This document shows, piece by piece, positions 33,834-45,643 of a DNA stretch of 64,000 nt. Position numbers and translations under genes: made by a program. Numbering within the stretch: the stretch's first letter is position 1; the number at the start of each line of letters is the position of its first letter. Below the pieces are notes generated by a model. It saw only the letters and a list, made by a program, of their open reading frames with translations, was not told where the DNA came from and did not search any database. The stretch lies in contig NC_050097.1 in the NCBI RefSeq assembly GCF_902167145.1, forward strand, positions 138,719,982 through 138,783,981, in the 5' to 3' direction. Source of the DNA: Zea mays (lineage: Eukaryota; Streptophyta; Magnoliopsida; Poales; Poaceae).

Positions 33834-36800
33834 TGTAATGCCCAAATTGTAATTTGTGGAAGGTAACCTAAAAGGGAGAAATGATATTCCTTTGTATATG
33901 TGTGGGTTATCTATATTTATCATTTCATGAGAACATCACATGAAAACAAATAAATAAATAACAAAGACACCCAAAAATAAATTACGCATCATGCTGGATT
34001 TTATTTTGTGTGCATTTTGTGGTAATACAGAAATAAAATAAAGATAATATATTAATACCTAGATGAGAATTTAAGATTTAAAGGGAATTCTAGAAATGTG
34101 GAGAGAAGAAAAAGATAAAAGGATATGAATGAATAAATAATTAAATATCTCCAGATTTAGTACCACTAATTTCACAAATATAAAATCGTAATGAAGGGCC
34201 ACAAAGGTTTGAATTAAATCTGAATTCAAATTGAATTTGAAAAGGGAGAAAAGAAAATGGAAAAAAAAGAGAAAGGAACCTTACCTAGGCCGCACACCAG
34301 CAATTTGGCCCAAACCGAACGCCACCCGCGCGGCTCAGGCTCCACTTACCCGCGCACGCGTAACACTGGCTTTGCCTCCGCGTGACCACGCCGACAACGT
34401 GGCCCCACCGGGCAGTTCCTCGCTCACGCGCCCTGTGCTGCTGTGGAGTGGGACAGGCATGTCAGGTCGTTCGTCTTCAACCACATGCCGCACTCCGCGG
34501 GCGCCATCGCGATCCTCGCGCCCGTACGCGTTGAACCGGTGCTCGTCGCCGCGCGCATATAAAAGGATCGAGCCGCAACCTACTCCCCTCTGCTACCCTC
34601 TCGCGCAGACTCCTTTTCCCCGGAACAAAAAAATCGCCGCCGCCAGAGAGGTATAGTGTGAGTCCGCCGCCAGTCTTTCCTCGGGTCATCGGCGAATCAG
34701 CTCCATTGAAGCGCTGTTGGCCGTCGCCGGGGGTCGTTAAGGTCTATTGGAGTTCCTCGGGTGCTTGTCGTCGCCTTGTATGCGGCTAATTGCGCACCGA
34801 AGTTCATCCCCGCCGCAAAGCCGCGCCTTGCCATGACCGGGCTCCACGCTGTCATCGTCGCAGGTGAGAACTCCCTCTCTGGAGCCGCCATTGCCACAGC
34901 TTTGATTAGCACCTGTCGTCTCACGTAGTCGTGCACCGAGGGCGCATGGAATTCCTGGCCATGGCGTCCGCCGCGGATCGGGCTCGCGCCGGCGTCCAGC
35001 GAGGAGGGAGGTAGTGGACGAACCAGAGCGGTTCGATCTTTGATGGACGGCTATGAATAGATCTATGTGCACCCCTTGATCGGATGAACCTGCGCCCTAG
35101 GATTTCGATCGGGCGGTCGCATCTGAATTCTGGGCTACTAACGTGCTAGACTGTCGGATCCGGATCCGAGTGTCGTCGTTGCGTACCGGTTCGCGGTGGG
35201 ACTGATCTAATCCAGGCCATCCGCGCTTGATCGGACGGCTTGGGTGTAGCGCGCGATCTGCCGCTGGCCGTTTTACTAATGAGTCCCTGCGTTAATTGTG
35301 TATCCAACCCGCAGTCCAACTAGCAGTGTTCCCTGTGTCTTAGAATTATTACCCCAAGACCCCTGGATTTCTCTGGAATTGAGGCCCAGTCTATAGCGTT
35401 GGAAATCAGAGGAGGATTAATTAGAAAATTGCTTTTTAATACAAAAATAAGTGCTAGAACTTTAATGAATCATAGAAAATTCATATGAACTCCAAATCAC
35501 TCCATTCCAGTTCCTAAAATTTTGTAATATTATTCTCTATCACTTAGAGTCTCTGTTTTGTCATGACAACAGTAAGAAAATTAATTCCCCACTTAATCCT
35601 ATTTTAAGCACATAAAACCTTTGGAAATTCATATCTTAAAATCTATAACTCCAAAAATTATGAGTCCTGTTCCTAGGATTTTATTTTAATGTGTAGATTA
35701 TTATTATGTATTTTGTTTACATTTTTGGTCTAATAATAATTTTCTCTATATACTATGCTTGTTTGTATTGTGGCGAGTAGAAGAGCGTGTGACTAGGGAT
35801 CCTGGTGACCAGCAGATAGAAGTAGCTGAGCAGGAGCTCATTAAAGGCAAGTTGTGTCCTTGACCACTTTTATACCCAATAATGTTTTTTAATATCACTT
35901 ATTCATGCATAGGTTTAATTTTGATGGGACACGATAGGTCACCCTAGATTGTTTATCTCTTTGCCTTGTTATCCCTGAATCACTTGGGTAGTTTTGCTAT
36001 TGCTTTACATGGTTTTGGGATAATATTTTGTTATATCCATGTTCCAGTTATTTTGTTATTATATTTATGTTCATGTCAATATCATTAATGTTAATTGGAA
36101 CATGGAGCTTAACTTGAGAAACACGTGCCGCCACAAGGGTTTAATGGGACGCCCTTGGCCAACTAACTAGGAAAGCTAGTGGAAGACTACCTTACCCGAA
36201 AGGGGCAAGGGCAGTAGGGGATTGCATGCAAGGAGGTTCTCGGGTTGATTTTGCTGTGGTGGCGGTCAGACGGGGGATTCTTGCAAGTGCTCTTCCCATA
36301 AACTGTAGCGGGTTTTCGGAAGCTAGTGGAACTTTGTAAAGGCCTCGTAGTGGATCCCTAGCCATTCACCTCGGTAGTGTCTAAGGGTCTAGCTAACCCT
36401 GGCGATATGGGATACACCACTTGTGGGTATAGGGTACAACCTCTTCAGAGTGTAAAACTGGTATACTAGCCGTGCTCGCGGTCATGAGCAGCTCAGGACT
36501 CTCTGATGATTAAATTATGGAACTTAAATTCAATTTGCCATATGCATTGCATGGGATTTGTTACTAATATTGTTCTATTATTTTATTACGGTTTGGTATT
36601 CACTTACACTTAGTAACTGCTAATAAAATTTTGACCAACTTATAAAAGCAATGCTCAGCTTTAACCTCTATTGTTGATGAGCCTTACACTTCATGAACTC
36701 CACCTTTGGTGAGTTCATGCCACATTATTCCCCACAACTTGTTGAGACATGAATATGTGTGAGCTCACCCTTGCTGTCTCACACCCCCCCCCCCCAGGTG

Positions 36801-37062
36801 AAGATCAGGTGGTTCAGGAGGAGCCTCAAAGCGAGGAGTTTGATCTAATCTAGGTAGTGTCTCCCAGTTGACTTTCTGTGCCAAGGATGGATTTGAGATC
36901 CTGTTATATTTATATTTTATTTTGTAAGACTTCCGCTATGTAATTAGTACTCTGATTATATTGTGACATTTATCTCTATACACTCTGTTATTATATATGT
37001 TGTCTTCTTTGGCGCATGTGTGAGATGCACCCGGCTTTGTCCGTTAAAGCCCGGGTGTGACA
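33834..37062 (+). mobile_element. Solo LTR of a chromovirus related to B
   Basis: A 3229-bp LTR alone, starting TGTAATGCCC and ending CCGGGTGTGACA, flanked by TSD attac (33829-33833 and 37063-37067). It is clearly related to the B LTRs in its second half (for example the shared blocks near 35540-36110 and 36100-36520) but has diverged in the GC-rich first half. A TATA box atataaaagg lies at 34557-34566. No internal element sequence is present, so it arose by recombination between the two LTRs of a full element. It lies inside D's RNase H. Confidence 0.95.
35778..36853 (+). other. Exon-like blocks in the solo LTR (third copy)
   Basis: Block 1 is 35778-35846 (reads VEERVTRDPG then DQQIEVAEQELIK) and ends AAAG/GCAAGT. 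Block 2 starts at 36798 after a C-run ending CAG, reads EDQVVQEEPQSEEFDLI and stops at TAG 36851-36853. Compared with B, block 2 differs in six codons: four synonymous, one E/D and one G/S. The sequence just after the stop is much more diverged. Upstream, a short ATG frame (MTGLHAVIVA) ends in a GTGAGA donor at 34861 in the phase needed for block 1; this candidate first exon is seen only in this copy. Confidence 0.42.
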
Positions 37063-37067
37063 ATTAC

Positions 37068-37351
37068 TTTGGATGAGGCAAACCCTTAGGAACTATAGCT
37101 ACAAATTGAGCAAAGTCCCTCTCCTATGTGATAATGAGAGTGCAATCCGGATGGCGGATAATCCCGTTGAACACAGCCGCACTAAGCACATAGACATTCG
37201 GTATCACTTTCCCAACAAATGGGGGATATCGAAATAGCTTATATAAACACCAAGAATCAATTAGACGATATCTTTACCAAGCTATTAGATGATAAAACCT
37301 TTAGCAAACTTAGGAATGAGCTAAATATACTTGACTCTCGGAATTTTGATT
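37068..37351 (+). pseudogene. Element D RNase H, C-terminal end
   Basis: It resumes D after the solo LTR with [23 protein letters not shown] and RTKHIDIR, the RNase H end seen in E and F. A short deletion near 37205 removes several codons and shifts frame. The original pol stop (TGA after RNFD) is at 37349-37351. The rest to 37531 is the start of the 3' non-coding region. Confidence 0.85.
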
Positions 37352-37531
37352 GAAACATTGCACACATAGCTCATTTATATACCTTTGATCATATCTCCTT
37401 CATTTTGGTACAAATGCATATTTCTTATTATTCTTGTACCAAATCTACGACTAATGTGTTTTCAAGTATATTCCAATACTAAGTCGTAGATTGAAAGGGA
37501 AATGGAGTCTTCGGCAAAGAACAAGGCTTCC

Positions 37532-38833
37532 TGAAAGGAAATTAAGCTTACACCTATATTCCTAATTGATTTTGGTGGTTGAATTACCCAACACAAATAA
37601 TTGGACTAACTAGTTTGCTCTAGTGTATAAGTTATACAGGTGCCAAAGGTTCACACTTAGCCAATAAAAAGGACCAAGAATGGGTTCAATCAAAGAGAGC
37701 AAGGGATAACCGAAGGCAGCCTTGGTCTGGCGCACCGGACTGTCCGGTGTGCCACCGGACAGTGTCCGGTGCACCACCGGACAATGTTCGGTGCACCAGG
37801 GAACTCCAAGCTGAACTCTTCACCTTCGGGAAAACTCAGAGGTGCTCCGCTATAATTCACCGGACTGTCCGGTGCACACCGGACAGTGTCCGGTGCTCCA
37901 GGAATGAAGCAACTCTGAACTCGCCAGCTTCGGGAATTCGCTCCGCTATAATTCACCGGACATGTCCGGTGTGCACCGGACTGTCTGGTGAGCCAGCGGA
38001 GCAACGGCTACTTCGCGCCAACGGTCACCTGCAGAGTCATTTAATGCGTGCCAGAGCGCGCAGAAGTCAGGCACGCGCGAAGTGGCGCACCGGACACTCT
38101 ACAATACATGTCCGGTGTGCCACCGGACATCCAGGCGGGCCCAGCAGTCAGAGCTCCAACGGTCGGAACCCAACGGCCTGGTGACGTGGCTGGCGCACCG
38201 GACAGTGTCCGGTGCGCCATGCGACAGCAGCCTCCACCAAACGGCTAGTTTGGTGGTTGGGGTTATAAATACCTCCAACCACCCCACATTCAAGTCATCC
38301 AAGTTTCCAATCTTCCAACCACTTACAAGAGCTAGGCATTCAATACAAGACACACCCAAGTGATCAAATCCTCTCCCAATTCCACAAAAGCATTAGTGAC
38401 TAGTGAGAGTGATATGTCGTGTTCTTTTGAGCTCTTGCGCTTGGATCACTTTCTTCTTTCTCATTCTTTCTTGAGATCAATACTCAATTGTAACCAAGGC
38501 AAGAGACACCAATTGTGTGGTGGTCCTTGCGGGGAAGTTTTGTTCCCGGTTGATTTGAGAAGAGAAAGCTCACTCGGTCCGAGGGACCGTTTGAGAGAGG
38601 GAAGGGGTTGAAAAAGACTCGGCCTTTCTGGCCTCCTCAACGGGGAGTAGGTTTGCGAGAACCGAACCTCGGTAAAACAAATCCTTGTGTCTCACTTCCT
38701 TATTCGCTTGCGATTTGTTTTAACGCCCTCTCTCGGACTCGATTATATTTCTAACGCTAACCCGTCTTGTAGTTGTGATTAACTTTGTAAATTTCAGTTT
38801 CGCCCTATTCACCCCCCCTCTAGGCGACTTTCA
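37532..38833 (+). repeat. 5' LTR of element E
   Basis: 1302 bp with several palindromes from 37733 onward. A TATA-like ttataaatac at about 38262-38271 is the likely promoter box. It ends ccccctctaggcgactttca at 38833. Confidence 0.95.
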
Positions 38834-38835
38834 AT

Positions 38836-38848
38836 TGGTATCAAAGCC
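38836..38848 (+). promoter_or_regulatory. Primer-binding site of element E
   Basis: TGGTATCAAAGCC follows the LTR after two bases. It matches the initiator-methionine tRNA complement except for A in place of G at the ninth base, the same type as in F and B. Confidence 0.88.
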
Positions 38849-38882
38849 CGGTGCTTCATTAAGAGCCTAACCGCTCGAAGTG

Positions 38883-41518
38883 ATGTCGGGAGAACACGCC
38901 AAGAAGAAGATGGAGACCGGCGAAAAGCCCACTACAAGCAACGGGAAAGCTTCATCGGGAGAGTCCCGCAACAAAGGGAAGGGGAAGGAGAAGAAACCCT
39001 CTTCCCACAAGTCGCATCGGAGTGGGGACAAGAAAAAGAAGATGAGGAAGGTGGTCTACTACGAGACCGACACCTCATCACCATCAACCTCCGGCTCCGA
39101 CGCGCCCTCTGTAACTTCTAAGCGCCATGAGCGCAAGAAGTTTAGTAAGATCCCCTTACACTATCCTCGTACTTCTAAACATACTCCATTACTTTCCGTT
39201 CCATTAGGCAAACCGCCAACCTTTGACGGTGAAGACTATGCTAGGTGGAGTGATTTAATGAAATTTCACCTAACCTCACTCCACAAAAGTATATGGAATG
39301 TTGTTGAGTTTGGAGCACAGGTACCATCCGTAGGGGATGAGGATTATGATGAGGACGAGGTGGCCCAAATCGAGCACTTCAACTCCCAAACCACAACCAT
39401 ACTCCTCGCCTCTCTAAGTAGGGAGGAGTATAACAAGGTGCAAGGATTAAAGAGCGCCAAGGAAGTTTGGGACGTGCTCAAAACCGCGCATGAGGGTGAT
39501 GAACTAACCAAGATCACCAAGCGGGAAATGATCGAGGGGGAGCTCGGTCGCTTCCGTCTTCGCCAAGGGGAGGAGCCACAAGACATGTACAACCGGCTCA
39601 AAACCTTGGTGAATCAAGTGCGCAAACTCGGGAGCAAGAAATGGGATGACCACGAGGTGGTTAAGGTTATTCTAAGATCACTTATTTTCCTTAACCCCAC
39701 TCAAGTACAATTAATTCGTGGTAATCCTAGATATACACTAATGACTCCCGAGGAAGTAATCGGAATTTTGTGAGCTTTGAATACATGATCAAGGGCTCAA
39801 AGAAAATCAATGAGCTAGATGACCCCTCCACATCCGAAGCACAACCGGTCGCATTTAAGGCGACGGAGGAGAAGAAGGAGGAGTCTACACCAAGTAGACA
39901 ACCAATTGACGCCTCAAAGCTCGACAACGAGGAAATGGCACTCGTCATCAAGAGCTTCCGCCAAATCCTCAAACAAAGGAGGGGGAAGGACTACAAACCC
40001 CGCTCCAAGAAAGTGTGCTACAAATGTGGTAAGCCCGGTCATTTTATTGCAAAATGTCCTATTTCTAGTGACAGTGACAGGGGCGATGACAAGAAGGGGA
40101 GAATAAAGGAGAAGAAGAGGTACTACAAGAAGAAGGGCGGCGATGCCCATGTTTGTCGCGAGTGGGACTCCGACGAAAGCTCTAGCGACTCCTCCGACGA
40201 CGAGGACGTCGCCAACATCGCCGTCACCAAGGAACTCCTCTTCCCCAACGTCGGCCACAAGTGCCTCATGGCAAAGGACGGCAAAAAGAAGAAGGTTAAA
40301 TCCAAATCTTCCACTAGATATGAGTCTTCTAGCGATGATAATGCTAGTGATGAGGAAGACAATTTGCGTACACTTTTTGCCAACTTAAACATGCAACAAA
40401 AAGAGAAATTAAATGAATTGATTAGCGCTATCCATGAAAAGGATGATCTCTTGGACTCCCAAGAGGACTTCCTCATTAAAGAAAACAAGAAGCATGTTAA
40501 GGTTAAAAATGCTAATGCTCTAGAAGTAGAAAAGTGCGAAAAATTATCTAGTGAGCTAAGCACTTGCCATGAGACTATAGACAACCTTAGAAATGAAAAT
40601 GCTAATTTGTTAGCTAAGGTTGATTCACATGTTTGTGATGTTTCAATTCCCAATCTTAGAAATGATAATGATGATTTGCTTGCTAGGATTGAAGAATTGA
40701 ACATTTCTCTTGCTAGCCTTAGAAATGAAAATGAAAAATTGCTTGCTAAGGCTAAAGATTTTGATGTTTGCAATGCTACTATTTCCGACCTTAGAAGTAG
40801 AAATGATATATTACATGCTAAGGTTGTAGAATTAAAATCTTGCAAACCATCTACATCTACCGTTGAGCGCACTTCTATTTGCACTAGATGTAGAGATGTT
40901 GATGTCAATGCTATTCATGATCACATGGCTTTAATTAAACAACAAAATGATCATATAGCAAAATTAGATGCTAAAATTGCTGAGCATGAACTTGATAATG
41001 AAAAATTTAAATTTGCTCGTAGTATGCTCTATAGTGGGAGACGCCCTGGCATTAAGGATGGCATTGGCTTCCAAAAGGGGGACAATGTCAAACTTAATGC
41101 CCCTCCTAAGAAATTATCTAACTTTGTTAAGGGCAAGGCTCCCATGCCTCAAGATAACGAGGGTTACATTTTGTACCCTGCCGGTTATCCTGAGAGCAAA
41201 ATTAGGAGAATTCATTCTAGGAAGTCTCACTCTGGCCCTAACCATGCTTTTATGTATAAGGGTGAGACATCTAGTTCTAGGCAACCAACCCGTGCCAAGT
41301 TGCCTAAAAAGAAAACTCCTAGTGCATCAAATGATCATGACATTTCATTTAAAACTTTTGATGCATTATATGTGTTAACTAACAAATCTGGCAAGGTAGT
41401 TGCCAAATATGTCGGGGGCAAGCACAAGGGGTCAAAGACTTGTGTTTGGGTACCCAAAGTTCTTGTGTCTAATGCCAAAGGACCCAAAACCATTTGGGTA
41501 CCTAAAGTCAAGAACTAA
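38883..41518 (+). pseudogene. gag: Element E gag, one frameshift
   Basis: It starts at ATG 38883 (MSGEHAKKKME) and runs to TAA 41516-41518. Order: basic, serine-rich N-terminus, UBN2-type core (FDGEDYARWSDLMKFHLTS ... GELGRFRLRQGEEP), a CCHC knuckle CYKCGKPGHFIAKCP (about 40018), then a long coiled-coil-like stretch with repeated LRNEN units (40560-40830). One base is missing near 39762, after TPEEVIG, shifting the frame between two otherwise open halves. Length would match F's Gag, which is intact and homologous throughout. Confidence 0.92.
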
Positions 41519-41531
41519 AATTGTTTTATAG

Positions 41532-44500
41532 GTTTATGCATCCGGGGGCTCAAGTTGGATAATTGACAGCGGGTGCACAAACCACATGATAGGGGGAGAA
41601 GAAAATGTTCTCCTCCTACGAGAAAAACAAAGATCCCCAACGAGCTATCACATTCGGGCATGGAAACCAAGGTTTGGTCAAAGGATTGGGTAAAATTGCT
41701 ATATCTCCTGACCATTCAATTTCCAATGTTTTTCTTGTAGATTCTTTAGATTACAATTTGCTTTCCGTTTCTAAATTATGTCAAATGGGCTACAACTGTC
41801 TTTTCACTGATGTAGGTGTCACTGTCTTTAGAAGAAGTGATGATTCAATAGCATTTAAGGGAGTGTTAGAGGGTCAGCTATACTTGATAGATTTTGATAG
41901 AGCTGAACTCGACACTTGCTTAATTGCTAAGACTAACATGGGTTGGCTCTGGCACCGCCGACTAGCCCATATTGGGATGAAGAATCTTCATAAGCTTCTA
42001 AAGGGAGAGCACATTTTAGGATTAACAAATGTTCATTTTGAGAAAGACAGGATTTGTAGCGCATGTCAAGCAGGGAAGCAAGTTGGTGCCCATCATCCAC
42101 ATAAGAACATCATGACGACTGACAAGCCACTGGAGCTCCTACACATGGACCTATTCGGCCCGATTGCTTACATAAGCATCGGCGGGAGTAAGTATTGTCT
42201 AGTTATTGTGGATGATTATTCTCGCTTCACTTGGGTATTCTTTTTGCAGGAAAAATCTCATACCCAAGAGATCTTAAAGGGATTCTTGAGACAGGCTCAA
42301 AATGAGTTCGGTTTGAGGATCAAGAAAATTAGAAGCGACAACGGGACAGAGTTCAAGAACTCACAAAATGAAGACTTCCTTGAGGAGGAGGGTATCAAGC
42401 ATGAGTTCTTTTCTCCCTACACGCCACAACAAAATGGAGTAGTGGAGAGGAAGAATAGAACTCTATTGGACATGGCAAGAACCATGCTTGATGAGTACAA
42501 GACTTTGGATCGGTTTTGGGCCGAGGCCGTCAACACCGCTTGCTACGCCATCAACCGGTGGTATCTACACCGAATCCTCAAGAAGACATCATACGAACTC
42601 CTAACCGGTAAAAAGCCCAATATTTCATGTTTTAGAGTCTTTGGTAGCAAATGCTTTATACTTGTTAAAAGAGGTAGAAAATCTAAATTTGCTCCTAAGA
42701 CTGTAGAAGGCTTTTTACTAGGATATGATTCAAACACAAGGGCATATAGAGTCTTTAACAAGTCCTCTGGACAAGTTGAAGTTTCTTGTGACGTTGTGTT
42801 TGATGAGACTAACGGCTCTCAAGTAGAGCAAGTTGATCTTGATGAGATAGGTAATGAAGAGGCTCCATGCATCGCGCTAAGGAACATGTCCATTGGGGAT
42901 GTGTGTCCTAAGAAATCCGAAGAGCCTCCAAGTGCACAAGATCAACCATCCTCCACGCAAGCATCTCCACCAACTCAAAATGAGGATGAGGCTCAAGTTG
43001 ATGAAGGAGAAGATCAAGTAAATGAGCCACCTCAAGATGACGGCAATGATCAAGGGGGAGATGCAAATGATCAAGGCAAGGAGGATGAAGATCAAAGGCC
43101 GCCACACCCAAGAGTCCACCAAGCAATCCAACGAGATCACCCCGTCGACACCATCCTCGGCGACATTCACAAGGGGGTAACCACTAGATCTCGTGTTGCA
43201 CATTTTTGTGAGCATTACTCTTTTGTTTCCTCCATTGAGCCACATAGGATAGAGGAAGCACTTCAAGATTCGGATTGGGTGATGGCGATGCAAGAGGAGC
43301 TCAACAACTTCACGAGGAATGCGGTATGGCATTTAGTTCCACGTCCTAATCAAAATGTTGTAGGAACCAAATGGGTGTTCCGCAACAAGCAAGACGAGCA
43401 TGGTGTGGTGACAAGGAACAAAGCTCGACTTGTGGCCAAAGGATACTCCCAAGTCGAAGGTTTGGATTTCGGTGAAACCTATGCACCCGTAGCTAGGCTT
43501 GAGTCAATTCGTATATTTTATTAGCCTATGCTACTTACCATGGCTTCAAGCTTTACCAAATGGACGTGAAGAGTGCCTTCCTCAATGGACCAATCAAGGA
43601 AGAGGTCTATGTTGAGCAACCTCCCGGCTTTGAAGATAGTGAGTACCCTAACCATGTCTATAAACTCTCTAAGGCGCTTTATGGGCTCAAGCAAGCCCCA
43701 AGAGCATGGTATGAATGCCTTAGAGATTTTCTTATCACTAATGGATTCAAAGTCGGAAAAGCCGATCCTACACTCTTTACCAAAACACTCGAAAATGATT
43801 TGTTTGTATGCCAAATTTATGTTGATGATATTATATTTGGGTCTACTAACGAATCTACATGTGAAGAGTTTAGTAGGATCATGACACAAAAATTCGAGAT
43901 GTCTATGATGGGGGAGTTGAAGTACTTCTTGGGATTTCAAGTGAAGCAACTCCAAGAAGGCACCTTCATTAGCCAAACGAAGTATACTCAAGATATTCTA
44001 AGCAAGTTTGGGATGAAGGATGCCAAACCCATCAAGACACCCATGGGAACCAATGGGCATCTCGACCTCGACACGGAAGGTAAATCTGTAGATCAAAAGG
44101 TATACCGGTCGATGATAGGTTCTTTACTCTATTTATGTGCATCTCGACCGGATATTATGCTTTCCGTATGCATGTGTGCAAGATTCCAAGCCGACCCTAA
44201 GGAAGCTCACCTTACGGCCGTAAAACAAATCTTGAGATATTTAGTTTATACTCCTAAGTTTGGGCTTTGGTATCGTAGGGGATCCACATTTGATTTGATT
44301 GGTTATTCGGATGCCGATTGGGCAGGGTGTAAGATTAATAGAAAGAGCACATCGGGGACTTGCCAGTTCTTGGGAAGATCCTTGGTGTCTTGGGCTTCAA
44401 AGAAGCAAAATTCCGTAGCTCTTTCTACCGCCGAAGCCGAGTACATTGCCGCAGGACATTGTTGCGCGCAACTATTTTGGATGAGGCAAACCCTTAGGGA

Positions 44501-44774
44501 CTATGGTTACAAATTAACCAAAGTTCCTCTTCTATGTGACAATGAGAGTGCAATCCGCATGGCGGATAATCCCGTTGAGCATAGCCGCACTAAACACATA
44601 GCCATTCGGTATCACTTTCTAAGGGATCACCAACAAAAGGGAGATATCGAGATTTCGTACATTAATACTAAAGATCAATTAGCCGATATCTTTACCAAGC
44701 CACTAGATGAACAAACTTTTAACAAACTTAGGCATGAGCTAAATATTCTTGATTCTAGGAACTTCTTTTGTTGA
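41532..44774 (+). pseudogene. pol: Element E pol: protease, integrase, RT, RNase H with two frameshifts
   Basis: It opens at GTTTATGCATCC (41532) directly after a TAG in its own frame. Protease WIIDSGCTNHM is followed by an extra G near 41590 that shifts frame. From 41605 come the GAG-pre-integrase motif, HHCC finger ([11 protein letters not shown]), integrase core ([21 protein letters not shown]), an acidic linker and the RT start. A two-base insertion near 43513 shifts frame again. From about 43560 come [20 protein letters not shown] (about 43818), RNase H (KSTSGTCQFLG) and ALSTAEAEY. It ends TGA at 44772-44774. No nonsense substitutions are seen apart from those created by the shifts. Confidence 0.92.
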
Positions 44775-45643
44775 TTCACACACATAGCTCATTCATATAT
44801 CTTTGATCATATCTCTTTTATATGCTATGACTAATGTGTCTTCAAGTAATTTTCAAACCAAGTCATAGGTGTATTGAAAGGGAATTGGAGTCTTCGGCGA
44901 AGACAAAGGCTTCCACTCCGTAACTCATCCTTCGCCGTCGCTCCGAGCAACTCTCCATCTTTGGGGGAGAGAGCATGAGTCCAAAGCAAAAAGACTCCTA
45001 CTTTGGTATAATCTTCACTCATGTTTTATTTTGCCAAAGGGGAGAGAGTAGTTAGCAAAGGGCTCTAATGGATCCGTTTTTGGCGATTTATGCCAAAGGG
45101 GGAGAAAGCATGAGCCCAAAGCAAAAGGACCGCACCACCACCCATTTAAAAGTTTTGGCTTTCAATTGGTACTAATTTTAGAAAGAGTTTTTTCAAATGG
45201 TATGATTTTGAAATTGGCATCTCATTGTGTTCAAAAGGGGGAGAGAGTAGTATTTTCAAAATCAACATCTTAAAATCCTCTTGAACACTAAGAGGAGATT
45301 TCATCAAGGGGGAGTTTTGTTTAGTCAAAGGAAAAGCATTTGAAACAGGGGGAGAAAATTTCAAATCTTGAAAATGCTTTGCAAAATCTTATTCATTTAC
45401 CTTTGACTATTTGCAAAAGAACTTTGAAAAGGGTTTACAAAAGAATTTGCAAAAACAAAACATGTGGTGCAAGAGTGGTCCAAAATGTTAAAAATAAAGA
45501 AACAATCCATGCATATCTTATAAGTATTTACATTGGCTCAATTCCAAGTAACCTTTGCACTTACATTATGTAAACTAGTTCAATTATTCACTTCTATATT
45601 TGCTTTGGTTTGTGTTGGCATCAATCACCAAAAAGGGGGAGAT
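44775..45643 (+). promoter_or_regulatory. E 3' non-coding region with seven polypurine-tract-like motifs
   Basis: Purine tracts of the type aaagggggagaga occur near 44961, 45037, 45097, 45233, 45306, 45346 and 45631, the last directly before the 3' LTR and so the functional tract. The phrase ttggcgatttatgccaaag recurs with some of them. Multiple tracts are a known Sirevirus feature. No open frame of note is present, so there is no envelope-like gene. Confidence 0.8.

Noticed and set aside
31207..37351. A functional copia pol assembled from the pieces of D
   Set aside because: At least four stops, two or more frameshifts, a deletion in RNase H and two insertions show it is dead.
44775..45643. 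Envelope-like gene after pol in E, as found in some Sireviruses
   Set aside because: No open frame longer than about 77 residues and no membrane-like protein; the region is non-coding with polypurine motifs.
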